Shown in pieces: positions 1 to 8,002 of a stretch of DNA of 24,881 bases; position 1 is the stretch's first letter; each line of letters opens with the position of its first letter. Location: the IMG/VR virus record IMGVR_UViG_3300042261_000077, positions 1-24,881 of that record; one strand, 5' to 3'. The notes below the pieces were generated by a model that searched no databases, was not told where the DNA came from, and worked only from the letters and a program-made list of their open reading frames with translations. The DNA comes from a virus. Made by a program: the position numbers and the translations under genes.

Positions 1-2
1 AA

Positions 3-473
3 GTAACCGCTGCTACTGCTGGCACTGCCGGTACTGGCGCTGCTGCTGTTGGCGTAGTCGTTGGTCTAATCAACACTAAGCTAGACCCAATCACTGGCAA
101 GATGACTGCCGGTTCAATCTCACTAGATACACCTCAGTATCGCCCAGCTTCAACTGCACAATATGTTCTAGTTGCTGACGCTACCGATATTATCTATGAA
201 GTAGAAGCCACTAACGGCGGTTCAAGCTACTCATTCGCAGTTGCTGACATTGGTCAAAACGCTAACCTATACGCTGGTTCAGGTTCAACCACTACTGGCA
301 ATTCAGCTTACTCACTAGATTGCGGTGACAAGGGTGCTACTGCTACCCTACCATTCAAGATCGTTGGCACATCACAAGTTGTTGGCAACGAAGCTACTGG
401 TGCTGCAACCAAGGTTCTAGTACAGCTAAATAACTCCCAGTTTAAGGGTGGCACTGGCACAGCCGGTGTTTAA
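3..473 (+). CDS. Head/decoration-type structural protein, 5' end missing
   Basis: The reading frame is open from base 3, so the gene starts upstream of the window; the internal ATG at 102 is probably not the true start. About 156 residues are visible. They are rich in Ala, Gly, Thr and Val, have no Cys-rich or catalytic motif, and look like a beta-rich virion protein. It ends 17 bases before the major capsid gene, the place where many tailed phages keep a scaffold, decoration or head-stabilising protein. Leucine is encoded almost only by CTA, as in the capsid gene, suggesting high expression. A decoration protein is the best guess from position and composition; no family was recognised with certainty. 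Confidence 0.6.
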   Translation, partial: VTAATAGTAGTGAAAVGVVVGLINTKLDPITGKMTAGSISLDTPQYRPASTAQYVLVADATDIIYEVEATNGGSSYSFAVADIGQNANLYAGSGSTTTGNSAYSLDCGDKGATATLPFKIVGTSQVVGNEATGAATKVLVQLNNSQFKGGTGTAGV

Positions 474-490
474 TAGGAAAGGATAATTAA

Positions 491-1402
491 ATGTCAGGCG
501 TAATTACTAGTTCAAGTTTTGCCAAGCTACTATGGCCCGGTCTAAACTCAGTCTATGGTAAAGAGTATGCTGATTACCCAGTTGAATGGGAACAGCTATT
601 CGAGAAGAACACTTCAGATCGTGCATACGAAGAAGACCTCGGTCTATCTTCATTTGGTCTAGCCGCAGTTAAAGCTGAAGGCGCTCCAATCCAGTATGAT
701 ACTGAACGTCAAGGCTTCACCTCACGTTACAACCACGTTGTATACGCACTAGGTTTCATCGTTACTCGTGAAATCTATGAAGATGACCAGTATGGTAAGG
801 TTGGTGCTCAGAAGGCTAAGGCTCTAGCTCGTTCAATGCGTCAAACCAAAGAAATCAACGGTGCTAACATTTTCAATTACGCTTTCGATTCATCATATGC
901 TGGTGGCGATGGTAAGGAAATGATTGCTACTGACCATCCAAACGTTTCAGGCGGTACATGGTCAAACGAACTAACAGTTGCATCTGATCTATCAGAAGCT
1001 GCTCTAGAGCAAGCTGTTATTGACATTGCTGGTTTCCGTGATGATCGTGGTCTACTAATCGCTGCCAAGCCACAAAAGCTTGTTATCCCTTATCAGCAGC
1101 AGTTTGAAGCCCATCGTATCCTTGGTGCTAACGGTCGTGTAGGTACTGATCTAAACGATCCTAACGCAATCAAAGATATGAGCATCTTCAAGGATGTCGT
1201 AGTTAACCACTACTTCACCGATCCAGATGCATGGTTCGTTCTAACTGATGTTAAGGACAGCCTCAAGTACTTTGAGCGTCGTGCTGATCAATTTGAAATG
1301 GACAACGACTTCGACACCGAGAACGCTAAGTTCAAGGCTACTGCTCGTTACTCATTCGGCTGGTCTGACCCACGTGGTGTTTACGGCTCACAAGGCGTTT
1401 AA
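491..1402 (+). CDS. Major capsid protein, Mu gpT-like HK97 fold
   Basis: This 303-aa protein builds the icosahedral head shell. It resembles the Mu-like major head subunit (gpT) family: an N-terminal segment with FAKLLWPGLNSVYGKEY, a YxxxVxALGFIVTREIYEDDQYG stretch near residues 80-105, a helical spine region rich in KAKALARSMRQTKE, and a TDHPN motif around residue 150 typical of this capsid group. Length is normal for the family (about 300 aa). A good RBS (AGGA, 5-8 bases before the ATG) supports the start. Codon use is strongly biased: 15 of 19 leucines are CTA and the arginines read are CGT, fitting the most abundant virion protein. A hairpin follows the stop. Confidence 0.9.
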   Translation: MSGVITSSSFAKLLWPGLNSVYGKEYADYPVEWEQLFEKNTSDRAYEEDLGLSSFGLAAVKAEGAPIQYDTERQGFTSRYNHVVYALGFIVTREIYEDDQYGKVGAQKAKALARSMRQTKEINGANIFNYAFDSSYAGGDGKEMIATDHPNVSGGTWSNELTVASDLSEAALEQAVIDIAGFRDDRGLLIAAKPQKLVIPYQQQFEAHRILGANGRVGTDLNDPNAIKDMSIFKDVVVNHYFTDPDAWFVLTDVKDSLKYFERRADQFEMDNDFDTENAKFKATARYSFGWSDPRGVYGSQGV

Positions 1403-1408
1403 TTAACT

Positions 1409-1437
1409 AGGGGAGGGAGAACAAGTATCTCTCCCCT
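1409..1437 (+). terminator. GC-rich hairpin after the capsid gene
   Basis: AGGGGAG plus AGA on the left arm pairs with TCT plus CTCCCCT on the right arm, around a 7-base loop, with two unpaired G in the left arm. No long T run follows; CCTTCTAGGAG comes next and includes the RBS of the following gene. It may be a partial terminator, a processing site, or a structure that modulates the next gene. Confidence 0.45.
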
Positions 1438-1454
1438 CCTTCTAGGAGAAATTT

Positions 1455-1880
1455 ATGCCACAAGGTAATGTTGGTCCACAGGGCGTAACAGTACTTAATC
1501 GTCCAGCTATTGCTTCGCTAACTAAGGTTATCAAGATTAATACAACTGACGCAACTGCATTTACTGCTTTTGCTCTACCTAAGTTTGCTGTTATTGCTGG
1601 TGTTTATGTTATTGGTACTGCTGATTCAACCGACACAGGTACTGCTACTATTACTGTAGGCGTTGGTGCTGGCACTGAAATCCTAAACGCATATGACGTT
1701 AAGGGTTCAGGTCAGGGCTACCACGTTGCAGGTGATGCTGCTGGTTCCTATGTTGGTACACAGCTAACTGCTGACACACAATTCAAAGCTAGCTACACTG
1801 GTCAGAACGCTGACTCAGCCGCTGCTAGTTGGTTAGTTAAGGTGGAATACTACATTCCATCAGTAGGTCAAACCTACTAA
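1455..1880 (+). CDS. Head-associated structural protein, unknown family
   Basis: A 141-aa protein, probably a minor head or decoration protein. It begins MPQGNVGPQGVTV, then shows a beta-rich, Ala/Thr/Gly-rich body with ASWLVKVEYYIPS near the C-terminus. There is no signal peptide, membrane segment or catalytic motif. The ATG has a clear TAGGAG ribosome site 8 bases upstream. The gene sits alone between two hairpins directly after the major capsid gene and keeps that gene's codon style (CTA for Leu), so virion use at fairly high level is likely. The name is inferred from position and composition only. Confidence 0.6.
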   Translation: MPQGNVGPQGVTVLNRPAIASLTKVIKINTTDATAFTAFALPKFAVIAGVYVIGTADSTDTGTATITVGVGAGTEILNAYDVKGSGQGYHVAGDAAGSYVGTQLTADTQFKASYTGQNADSAAASWLVKVEYYIPSVGQTY

Positions 1881-1889
1881 GTTATACCC

Positions 1890-1933
1890 ATAGGGGGAGT
1901 CTATTGTAAGTAATTGCAGTATTCTCTCCCTAT
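1890..1933 (+). terminator. Rho-independent terminator of the capsid block
   Basis: ATAGGGGGAG (1890-1899) pairs with CTCTCCCTAT (1924-1933), ten pairs with one G-T wobble, around a 24-base loop. TTTTATTTTTATTG follows immediately, a good U-rich tail. It lies in the 110-base gap after the 141-aa gene and should stop or reduce transcription coming from the capsid genes before the spike genes. Confidence 0.72.
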
Positions 1934-1990
1934 TTTTATTTTTATTGTTCGGTTCTTAATGTGCACCGTACTTGGTGAAAGGAAAAAATT

Positions 1991-2353
1991 ATGTCAATGA
2001 ATGCATGGATTAAATCAGGTAAAGTTTACGAACTAACTCCTGCTGCTGGTATTACTACTGCAACCCCAACATACGGTACTCCCGTATATAAAGATTCCCC
2101 TTACGCTTCTTTTCAAGGTATTGAAACTGGCGATGGCGCAGTAACTGCGACTGTCATTATTCAAGCCTCAAACGATGAAGCTACTTACAAAGGCAATGCC
2201 TCTAACTGGATTACTATTGCTACTATTTCACTAAGCGACACTGATAGTGCTACAGATGGTTTCACAACTGTTGCTCCTTGGAAATATGTTCGTGCAGGTG
2301 TTACAGCTATTTCAGGTACTGATGCTACAGTTAAAGTTCTAATGGGTGTATAA
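1991..2353 (+). CDS. Small virion protein, unknown family
   Basis: A 120-aa, Thr/Ala-rich protein with alternating beta-type hydrophobic pattern (TVIIQASNDEATYKG, then WKYVRAGVTAISGTDATVKV near the end). The C-terminal part resembles small phage proteins that compare or bind a surface through a beta sandwich, but no family can be named with confidence. RBS AAAGGA precedes the ATG. It is the first gene after the terminator at 1890-1933, and its TAA touches the ATG of the next gene, so the two are probably translated together. A minor head or neck protein is an inference from location. Confidence 0.55.
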   Translation: MSMNAWIKSGKVYELTPAAGITTATPTYGTPVYKDSPYASFQGIETGDGAVTATVIIQASNDEATYKGNASNWITIATISLSDTDSATDGFTTVAPWKYVRAGVTAISGTDATVKVLMGV

Positions 2354-2542
2354 ATGTCTGTCACCACAGAATACGTGTATGGTTCATACCCTGAATCTAC
2401 ACTACCTTATTTAGATGACTACGGTATTACTGATACTAAATATGGCGTAGTTGTTGATCCCTATTCACCTACCTTTGCATTTCTTCTTTTAGAAGATGGT
2501 TACAAGTTATTGCAAGAGGATAGTAGTGAGATTCTACTTTAA
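2354..2542 (+). CDS. 62-aa protein with LLxED-type repeats
   Basis: The ATG directly abuts the TAA of the 120-aa gene, so translation is probably coupled. The protein is acidic and aromatic at the N-terminus (EYVYGSYPEST) and ends in a repeated hydrophobic-acidic pattern, LLLEDGYKLLQEDSSEILL. Related short repeats occur at ends of some phage tail proteins as far as I recall, but I cannot assign a function. It lies just upstream of the first tail spike, with a good RBS for the spike after its stop. Confidence 0.55.
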   Translation: MSVTTEYVYGSYPESTLPYLDDYGITDTKYGVVVDPYSPTFAFLLLEDGYKLLQEDSSEILL

Positions 2543-2554
2543 TAAGGAGTTGCT

Positions 2555-4363
2555 ATGACAGCACCCACAAACGTAACATTTACTACAGGCACTACCATTA
2601 CTAGTGAGTGGTTAAATGGTGTTAATGATACCATTAATGACAGCACTCAAAATATTACAGGTGCTATTGCTCGTACAATACCAGATAAACTTTCTGACAC
2701 TATTAATGTCAAAGATTTTGGTGCAGTTGGAGATGGTGTCACGGATGATACGGCTGCTATTCGTGCCGCATGTTCTTATCTTCAATCTAATGGTGGTGGT
2801 CAATTAAACTTTGAATGTAAAACATATTTAGTATATTCCGATACCAATGACACAAATTATCTTGGAAATTTTAATAGTTTAAATGGAATTAATTTTAATG
2901 GTAATGGAGCCACATTTTTAATTACAAGAAACTTTAGTTCTAATCAATTAATTTGGATGTTTCAAACACAAGCATGTGTTAATGTTGAATTTTCTAATTT
3001 TACTATTGAATCAACTGGAACAAGAACTTCTATTTATACAGATGGCGTAGGTTTTTTTAAAGATATTCTTGGAAGTTACAATTTTAAATTTTCAAATATC
3101 AAAACATATAGCCTTAGCCAAAGTATTGCATTTAAACCAGAAGGAGTTGGTAATCCTTCAACAAATGTAAACATAGAAAATATGTATGCAGAAAATACAG
3201 GTTATCCATTTTTCTGTGATACAAATGGTTATAATGTAAAAGCACAATATACCACTCAAAGTTGTGGTCGTGGATATTTTTGTTATAATCCTCAAGACCA
3301 TGATGTTCAGTTAGTTTCTGATAATAGTCAAGCATTAAGCGATGTTTTATTATATGCTTCTAGTGGTGGAATTTGTCGCAATTTAAAATTAAATTATACT
3401 GGTAATACAACAGATGCTTTAGCTGGCACTCGGTATGCTGTCAGTTTGTATTTTAGAGATGAAATCGCTGCAACCATTGAAAATATTGATTTTAATATTA
3501 AAGTATTACGTACAGGATTAAATACACCTCACACATCTGCTCTCAATGTTAATAAATTAACTCAGGCTGGAGCACAAGATACCGTTGTTCGTGGACATAA
3601 GTTAATTAATTTTAAATGTTCTGGTTATATGGATACATCAGGAAATCCAATTGGTTTTCTTTCTCAGTATTTTGATGGCGAAACAGTTAAAACAATTGCA
3701 TTTGAAAATCTATGGTTAGGAAATGCTCAATCTACATTTAGATTTGATGGTGTACAAGATGTTGCTGTATTAAAAGATGTTTATTCTGGTGCTTTGATGA
3801 ACATTTATGGTAGTGCAAATACTGGTAAAGTTATGTGCGTTGGAGTTGATGCCAATTGTTTAACTTCTGATGCTACAGAAGCAAGTTATGTTGATTATTA
3901 TTCCTGTAATATTCGATTGGCTTCACCGGACAGTTCTAAACAATCAACTATTAATAAAAACTTTTATTCTACAAAGTTAAGTTCTAATTATGTTACTAAA
4001 TTAATTGGATCGCCAAACGCTTTATCTTTTGCTGCGGCAGCTTTTAATTCTAATCAAAGTTATGGAAGTACGTTTGTTTCATCTGGAGCAACTACAACAT
4101 TACTAGATATGTCAACTATTCTTACAGACAATTCAATTGGTCAAATTGCTTTTGTTGCTGTGACTAATAATATAGCAAGTGCTTTGTGTGCTGTAACTAG
4201 AATGGGATCAACTTATGCGGTATCTGCTCCATTAAATGCAACAACCGCTGGTACTTGTTCTTTTTCTATGTCTGGTAGCAATTTGCAAATAACAAATAGT
4301 ACGGGCAGTGGGGCTACATTTTATCACAGACAAGTAAGAATTTTAGATAACATTGCTTATTAA
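2555..4363 (+). CDS. Tail spike, pectate-lyase-type beta helix
   Basis: A 602-aa receptor-binding or polysaccharide-degrading spike. Residues 1-30 hold a short virion anchor with W19-L-N-G-V-N. Residues 50-70 contain INVKDFGAVGDGVTDDTAAI, the signature that starts the pectate_lyase_3 (right-handed beta helix) domain in many spikes. A long Asn/Ser/Gly-rich solenoid follows to about residue 480, then a C-terminal beta domain. RBS AAGGAG lies before the ATG. Base composition is clearly more AT-rich than the capsid genes and leucine switches to TTA/CTT, which suggests separate history or weaker expression selection. Depolymerase activity is likely but the substrate cannot be told. Confidence 0.82.
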   Translation: MTAPTNVTFTTGTTITSEWLNGVNDTINDSTQNITGAIARTIPDKLSDTINVKDFGAVGDGVTDDTAAIRAACSYLQSNGGGQLNFECKTYLVYSDTNDTNYLGNFNSLNGINFNGNGATFLITRNFSSNQLIWMFQTQACVNVEFSNFTIESTGTRTSIYTDGVGFFKDILGSYNFKFSNIKTYSLSQSIAFKPEGVGNPSTNVNIENMYAENTGYPFFCDTNGYNVKAQYTTQSCGRGYFCYNPQDHDVQLVSDNSQALSDVLLYASSGGICRNLKLNYTGNTTDALAGTRYAVSLYFRDEIAATIENIDFNIKVLRTGLNTPHTSALNVNKLTQAGAQDTVVRGHKLINFKCSGYMDTSGNPIGFLSQYFDGETVKTIAFENLWLGNAQSTFRFDGVQDVAVLKDVYSGALMNIYGSANTGKVMCVGVDANCLTSDATEASYVDYYSCNIRLASPDSSKQSTINKNFYSTKLSSNYVTKLIGSPNALSFAAAAFNSNQSYGSTFVSSGATTTLLDMSTILTDNSIGQIAFVAVTNNIASALCAVTRMGSTYAVSAPLNATTAGTCSFSMSGSNLQITNSTGSGATFYHRQVRILDNIAY

Positions 4364-4369
4364 TTAAGG

Positions 4370-4381
4370 AGAAATAAATTG
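4370..4381 (+). promoter_or_regulatory. Strong RBS selecting a TTG start
   Basis: AGGAG precedes TTG (4379) by a normal spacing and there is no nearby in-frame ATG in a better position, so the fibre gene is expected to initiate at TTG, which may lower its expression relative to the two spikes. Confidence 0.6.
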
Positions 4382-5500
4382 TCAGATAAAAAAATCTCAC
4401 AATTAACAGCGGCAACTACACCGTTAGCCGGAACTGAAGTATTACCTATTGTACAAAGTGGTGTTACTAAACAAGTATCAGTAAATAATCTTACAGCAGG
4501 ACGAGATGTTAGCGCAAAAAGTTTATCATTAACCACAACACCATTATCAATTGCAAGTGGTGGTTCAAATGCTACTACATACACAGCACCAGATGGTTAT
4601 GCAAACTCTGGCATTCTTTATTATGATGGTTCTAAATTTTCTACAGATCCAACATTAAATAATTTTTGCTATAGTCCAACATATTCACAATTAAGTGTTA
4701 AAAACTTATATGTTGAAAATTCTTTATTTACCTCTGGTAATGTGGGTGTTTCAACTTCAGTAAGTACTTGGAATGTTAATACAAAAGCACTAGAACTACC
4801 TTCTGGAAGTCTCAATTCATATCTTACAAGTCAATTATACCAAAATCAAAATGCATATACAAATGCTTCTTTGGTTTGGACATATAAAAATACTGGATAT
4901 GCATCACAATATATACAGTATAATGGTATACATCAATGGAATACTGCACCATCAGGTACAACTGGTGATCCTATTTCCTTTACTACTGGAATGACATTAG
5001 ATGCTTCTAATAATCTAACTGTAAATGCTGGTAACTTAATTATCGGCACATCCGGCAAAGGCATTGACTTTAGTGCTACTGCTAGTGGTAGTGGCACAAT
5101 GACTTCAGAGTTGCTTGCTGACTATGAAGAAGGTACTTGGACTCCTACGTTGACTTCAAGTGGAGCCACATTTAGTTATGGTGCTCAATATGGTAGTTAT
5201 ACAAAAATAGGTCGTCAAGTTACAGCAACATTTCGATTTTATGTGTCTGCATCTGGAACTTTAACTAATTATGTTACCATTTCTGATTTACCATTTGTAC
5301 CAAGTTCTACATATGGTATGACATACGGTGGTTATGTTATTTTTTCAAATACAACAATTACTCCCTTAATTCAAATTTCTCCTAGTGATGCAAATGCGTA
5401 CTTAACTGTTGAAGGGACTGGTGCTGATGCAACCCCATCTTCTCTTGGTATGAGTGGAGTTAATAAATGGCTCAATGGTGTTATTACTTATTTTGTATAA
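4379..5500 (+). CDS. Tail fibre with KISQLTAAT adapter-like N-terminus
   Basis: A 373-aa appendage protein. The start is TTG at 4379, chosen because TAAGGAG sits 7 bases upstream and the protein then opens MSDKKISQLTAATTPLAGTE, a widespread N-terminus of phage tail proteins (xKISxLxAATxxxGTEVLPVVQ). A middle region is repetitive and Asn/Ser/Thr-rich; residues from about 240 contain LLADYEEGTWTPTL and a following beta-sandwich-like part common in fibres of environmental phages. It sits between two spikes and shares their AT-rich, TTA-rich style. It probably binds the virion through the N-terminus and exposes the C-terminal part. Exact role is inferred. Confidence 0.7.
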   Translation: MSDKKISQLTAATTPLAGTEVLPIVQSGVTKQVSVNNLTAGRDVSAKSLSLTTTPLSIASGGSNATTYTAPDGYANSGILYYDGSKFSTDPTLNNFCYSPTYSQLSVKNLYVENSLFTSGNVGVSTSVSTWNVNTKALELPSGSLNSYLTSQLYQNQNAYTNASLVWTYKNTGYASQYIQYNGIHQWNTAPSGTTGDPISFTTGMTLDASNNLTVNAGNLIIGTSGKGIDFSATASGSGTMTSELLADYEEGTWTPTLTSSGATFSYGAQYGSYTKIGRQVTATFRFYVSASGTLTNYVTISDLPFVPSSTYGMTYGGYVIFSNTTITPLIQISPSDANAYLTVEGTGADATPSSLGMSGVNKWLNGVITYFV

Positions 5501-5509
5501 GGAACAAAT

Positions 5510-7252
5510 ATGTCTTTAACTAAAGTTCCATATTCGATGATTAGTGGTGAAGTGATCAACGTATTTGATTACATGACCCCTATTCAAATTGCAGCAACAG
5601 CAGATCCAAATAATACAACAGATGTAACACAAGCTATTCAAGATGCAATGGCTGCTTGTAAAAGTGATACGCCCGGTGTTGGTAATACTTTGTTTTTTCC
5701 AGCAGGTACGTTTTGTTTCAGTGAGTTAGTTGCCGGGTTTGGATTATATACCAACCAAACAATTCGTATTCTTGGTTCTGGTATGCAAAAAACTGTGCTT
5801 AAGAATTTAAGTGCAACAGGTGCTGGTTTACGAGTTGCTGGTGGTACTTGCACTACCATTTCAGATTTGACTATTGATATGAATGGTAGTTCTGGTGTTG
5901 GTTTTTATCAACCCGGACAATACTCTGTAACTAAAAATATTGAAATTCGCAATCAAGACGTTACTAGTTCAGAGTATTCATTTATTGTTAACGGTTCTTC
6001 CGTAGCAACTATTGAAAATGTATTTTTAAGCAATGTTGCAAATGGCATTAAAATTGGGCCAATACCAACAAACTATGTAACCATTAATCATGTAATTGTA
6101 GGTGTTACAAGTGGCGTTGCTGTAAATTGTGAGGTTGGTTCAAACATTAGATTTAAAGGTTTGGCTATTGAACCAGATGACACCGTTTCAGCAACACATA
6201 ATCGATTTATTGTTGTTGACACTTGTTATCAAATGGATTTTCAAGATGTAACTATTGAAGATGGTTACAACTCTGTATTAAGTCCGGGTGAATATTTTTT
6301 AATTCAAGATTCATTTAATGTGAATTTTGATAATTGTCGTATTAATCATCATGGTTCAGAAGGGCGTGCTTGGTTTGGAATTGGAACAAACAATCAAGGT
6401 GTTTCAATTACAAATAGTTTGTTTATTGACAACGATATAACTCTCAGCCCAACATATTGGATTAGTCAAAGCGGTGCTACTGCTTCTTACGGTATTACCG
6501 TAAAAAATATTACAACTTCTTGTGATTCACTTTATAGTATTCAAACACAATCAAATTGTGGTGATGTAGTTGTTGAAAACTGGATTGATACTGATGCTAT
6601 TGGTTATATTTCTTTAGGTAGTTTAAACAATAAAGTAGTCAACACAACAAGCAACGTAATTCTTGATAATGCAAATACTAGCAACGTAATTTCTGGCGTA
6701 TCTGGTACAGTAACTGGTACTGCTGTTAGTTCCAATGTATTTGTAAATTTAGACAAACTTAAAGTTACATCATCTATTGTAGGACCAAGCGCAGATGATA
6801 CGCAATATCTAGGTTTTACAGCATTGCGTTGGAAAGCCGTGTACGCAGTTAACGGCACAATTCAAACCTCTGATGAACGTGAAAAAACTGAAATTGCAGA
6901 ATTGTCAGAAACAGAAAAAGCTGTTGCTACAAAATTAAAAGGACTTATTCGTAAGTTTAAGTTTAAAGCCGCAGTTGAAGAAAAGGGCAACAATGCTCGT
7001 ATTCATACAGGTGTAATTGCTCAAGATGTAAAAGCTGCCTTTGAATCTGAAGGTCTTGATCCATATCAATATGGTGTATTTTGCTATGATGAGTGGGAGC
7101 CTGTTTACGAAGAAAAGTACGAAAATGTTATTACTGAAAACGGAACTGTTGAAAAGGTATTAACTGGTGAAAAAGTACTTGTCAAAGAAAGCGGCAATCG
7201 TTTTGGTGTTCGGTATGATGAACTAGTAGCATTTATTATTGCAGCACTTTAA
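5510..7252 (+). CDS. Tail spike with C-terminal S74 self-cleaving chaperone
   Basis: A 580-aa beta-helix spike. The N-terminus (SLTKVPYSMISGEVINVFDY) is a variant of the common spike opening that leads into a pectate-lyase-type solenoid; residues 36-75 show the expected TQAIQDAM and LFFPAGTF elements. From about residue 430 a peptidase_S74 domain appears: QTSDEREKTEI with S454 and K459 as the expected dyad, GVIAQDVKAAFE near 501, and RYDELVAFIIAAL at the end. In endosialidases and related spikes this domain trimerises the chain and then cuts itself off just before the Ser. RBS AAGGA precedes the ATG. It probably gives the phage a second receptor or capsule specificity. Confidence 0.85.
   Translation: MSLTKVPYSMISGEVINVFDYMTPIQIAATADPNNTTDVTQAIQDAMAACKSDTPGVGNTLFFPAGTFCFSELVAGFGLYTNQTIRILGSGMQKTVLKNLSATGAGLRVAGGTCTTISDLTIDMNGSSGVGFYQPGQYSVTKNIEIRNQDVTSSEYSFIVNGSSVATIENVFLSNVANGIKIGPIPTNYVTINHVIVGVTSGVAVNCEVGSNIRFKGLAIEPDDTVSATHNRFIVVDTCYQMDFQDVTIEDGYNSVLSPGEYFLIQDSFNVNFDNCRINHHGSEGRAWFGIGTNNQGVSITNSLFIDNDITLSPTYWISQSGATASYGITVKNITTSCDSLYSIQTQSNCGDVVVENWIDTDAIGYISLGSLNNKVVNTTSNVILDNANTSNVISGVSGTVTGTAVSSNVFVNLDKLKVTSSIVGPSADDTQYLGFTALRWKAVYAVNGTIQTSDEREKTEIAELSETEKAVATKLKGLIRKFKFKAAVEEKGNNARIHTGVIAQDVKAAFESEGLDPYQYGVFCYDEWEPVYEEKYENVITENGTVEKVLTGEKVLVKESGNRFGVRYDELVAFIIAAL
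6866..6871 (+). other. Predicted autocleavage site of the S74 domain
   Basis: Codons for T453-S454 start the SDxRxK motif. By analogy with endosialidase-type S74 domains, the peptide bond before S454 should be cut with K459 as general base, releasing a chaperone of 127 residues from the mature spike. Confidence 0.6.
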
Positions 7253-7256
7253 TAAC

Positions 7257-7270
7257 AGGTCGGATGACCT
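7257..7270. repeat. Short perfect palindromic hairpin
   Basis: AGGTC (7257-7261) and GACCT (7266-7270) form a 5-bp inverted repeat with loop GGAT in the 40-base gap between the S74 spike and the 85-aa gene. There is no T run of terminator quality. It may be a small mRNA structure near the RBS or chance. Confidence 0.3.
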
Positions 7271-7292
7271 ATTTGGAAACAAAGGAAATATT

Positions 7293-7550
7293 ATGCTAGA
7301 AAAAATTGAAGTAGTAGATCTTGTTGAGGCTCTTGAAAACGGATATGTTCAAGTACGTACTAAAACTTCTATTCGTGAAGATGGTGTAGAAATTAGCGGC
7401 AAGTTTCATCGTCACGTTGTAGCACCCGGTCAAGATTATTCACAAGAAGATCCACGTGTACAAGCAATTTGCGCTGCTGTTCAAACACCAGAAGTAATTG
7501 CTGCTTATCAAGCTGCTCAAGAGGCTGCTAAACAACAAGTAGCTGAGTAA
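7293..7550 (+). CDS. 85-aa protein following the spike
   Basis: I place the start at ATG 7293 (MLEKIEVVDLVEALENG), with AAAGGAAA 5-10 bases upstream; the longer frame from 7239 has no RBS and overlaps the spike. The first 55 residues form a small beta-type unit (VQVRTKTSIREDGVEISG then FHRHVVAPGQDYS), the last 35 an Ala/Gln-rich helix. The pattern of an xxVRxxTxIxxDGxxIsxxyxRxxxxPG protein followed by a helix is common right after fibre genes in phages and is sometimes annotated as a tail fibre assembly helper or structural protein; I cannot assign it firmly. Confidence 0.65.
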   Translation: MLEKIEVVDLVEALENGYVQVRTKTSIREDGVEISGKFHRHVVAPGQDYSQEDPRVQAICAAVQTPEVIAAYQAAQEAAKQQVAE

Positions 7551-7555
7551 TAGTC

Positions 7556-8002
7556 ATGGATCACAATGATCTTTACTACATACCCGGATCGTGGAATGTC
7601 ATTTGTGATAGTTGTGGTCGAAAGATTAAAGCCAGCGAAGCAAAACAACGATGGGATGGTTTGATTGTTTGCCCTGAAGATTTTGAGATGCGTCAACCCC
7701 AAGACTTTGTTAAGGCTAGAGCAGACAAGATTACTGTCCCATTTACTCGCCCACGACCAACTGATGTATATGTATTTAGTTGTTCTTTACTTACATCTAG
7801 TGGTGTTGCTGATGTTGGTGTAGCAGATTGTGCACAGGCTGATAATAGTGCGTATTATAATCAATTCATTTATGATTTAACATACAACTATCCAGACTGG
7901 CAAAAACAATACTGTACTCCAACAACACGTACTGCAATTGCTGGTATTGGTTATGCTGGTTGTATGACTGCTGGCTATAATTTACAAGGATATCAAATAT
8001 AA
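7556..8002 (+). CDS. Phage virion-associated protein with half zinc ribbon
   Basis: A 148-aa protein. Residues 1-60 match a common phage family: HNDLYYIPGSWNVICDSCG, a KRWDGL-type segment, then a PQDFV(K/R)xRxDKxxVPFxRPRP tail. C17-x-x-C20 looks like half of a zinc ribbon; the second pair is reduced to C39 followed by PED instead of the CxxC I recall from relatives. Residues 70-148 are a separate Cys/Tyr/Gly-rich segment with five more cysteines that I do not recognise. The family is often found among tail or neck genes. Function unknown; a virion or assembly role is inferred. RBS is weak, and its stop overlaps the next start (TAATG). Confidence 0.65.
   Translation: MDHNDLYYIPGSWNVICDSCGRKIKASEAKQRWDGLIVCPEDFEMRQPQDFVKARADKITVPFTRPRPTDVYVFSCSLLTSSGVADVGVADCAQADNSAYYNQFIYDLTYNYPDWQKQYCTPTTRTAIAGIGYAGCMTAGYNLQGYQI

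Noticed and set aside
1940-1990. Possible sigma70 promoter after the terminator (TTGTTC ... TACTTG)
   Set aside because: The -10 match is poor and spacing is 18; not better than chance in AT-rich DNA.
7257-7270. Terminator at the AGGTC/GACCT palindrome
   Set aside because: Only 5 bp of stem and no T run; kept only as a minor repeat.
7239-7292. Earlier start for the 85-aa gene
   Set aside because: It would overlap the spike and has no RBS; ATG 7293 has AAAGGAAA at good distance.
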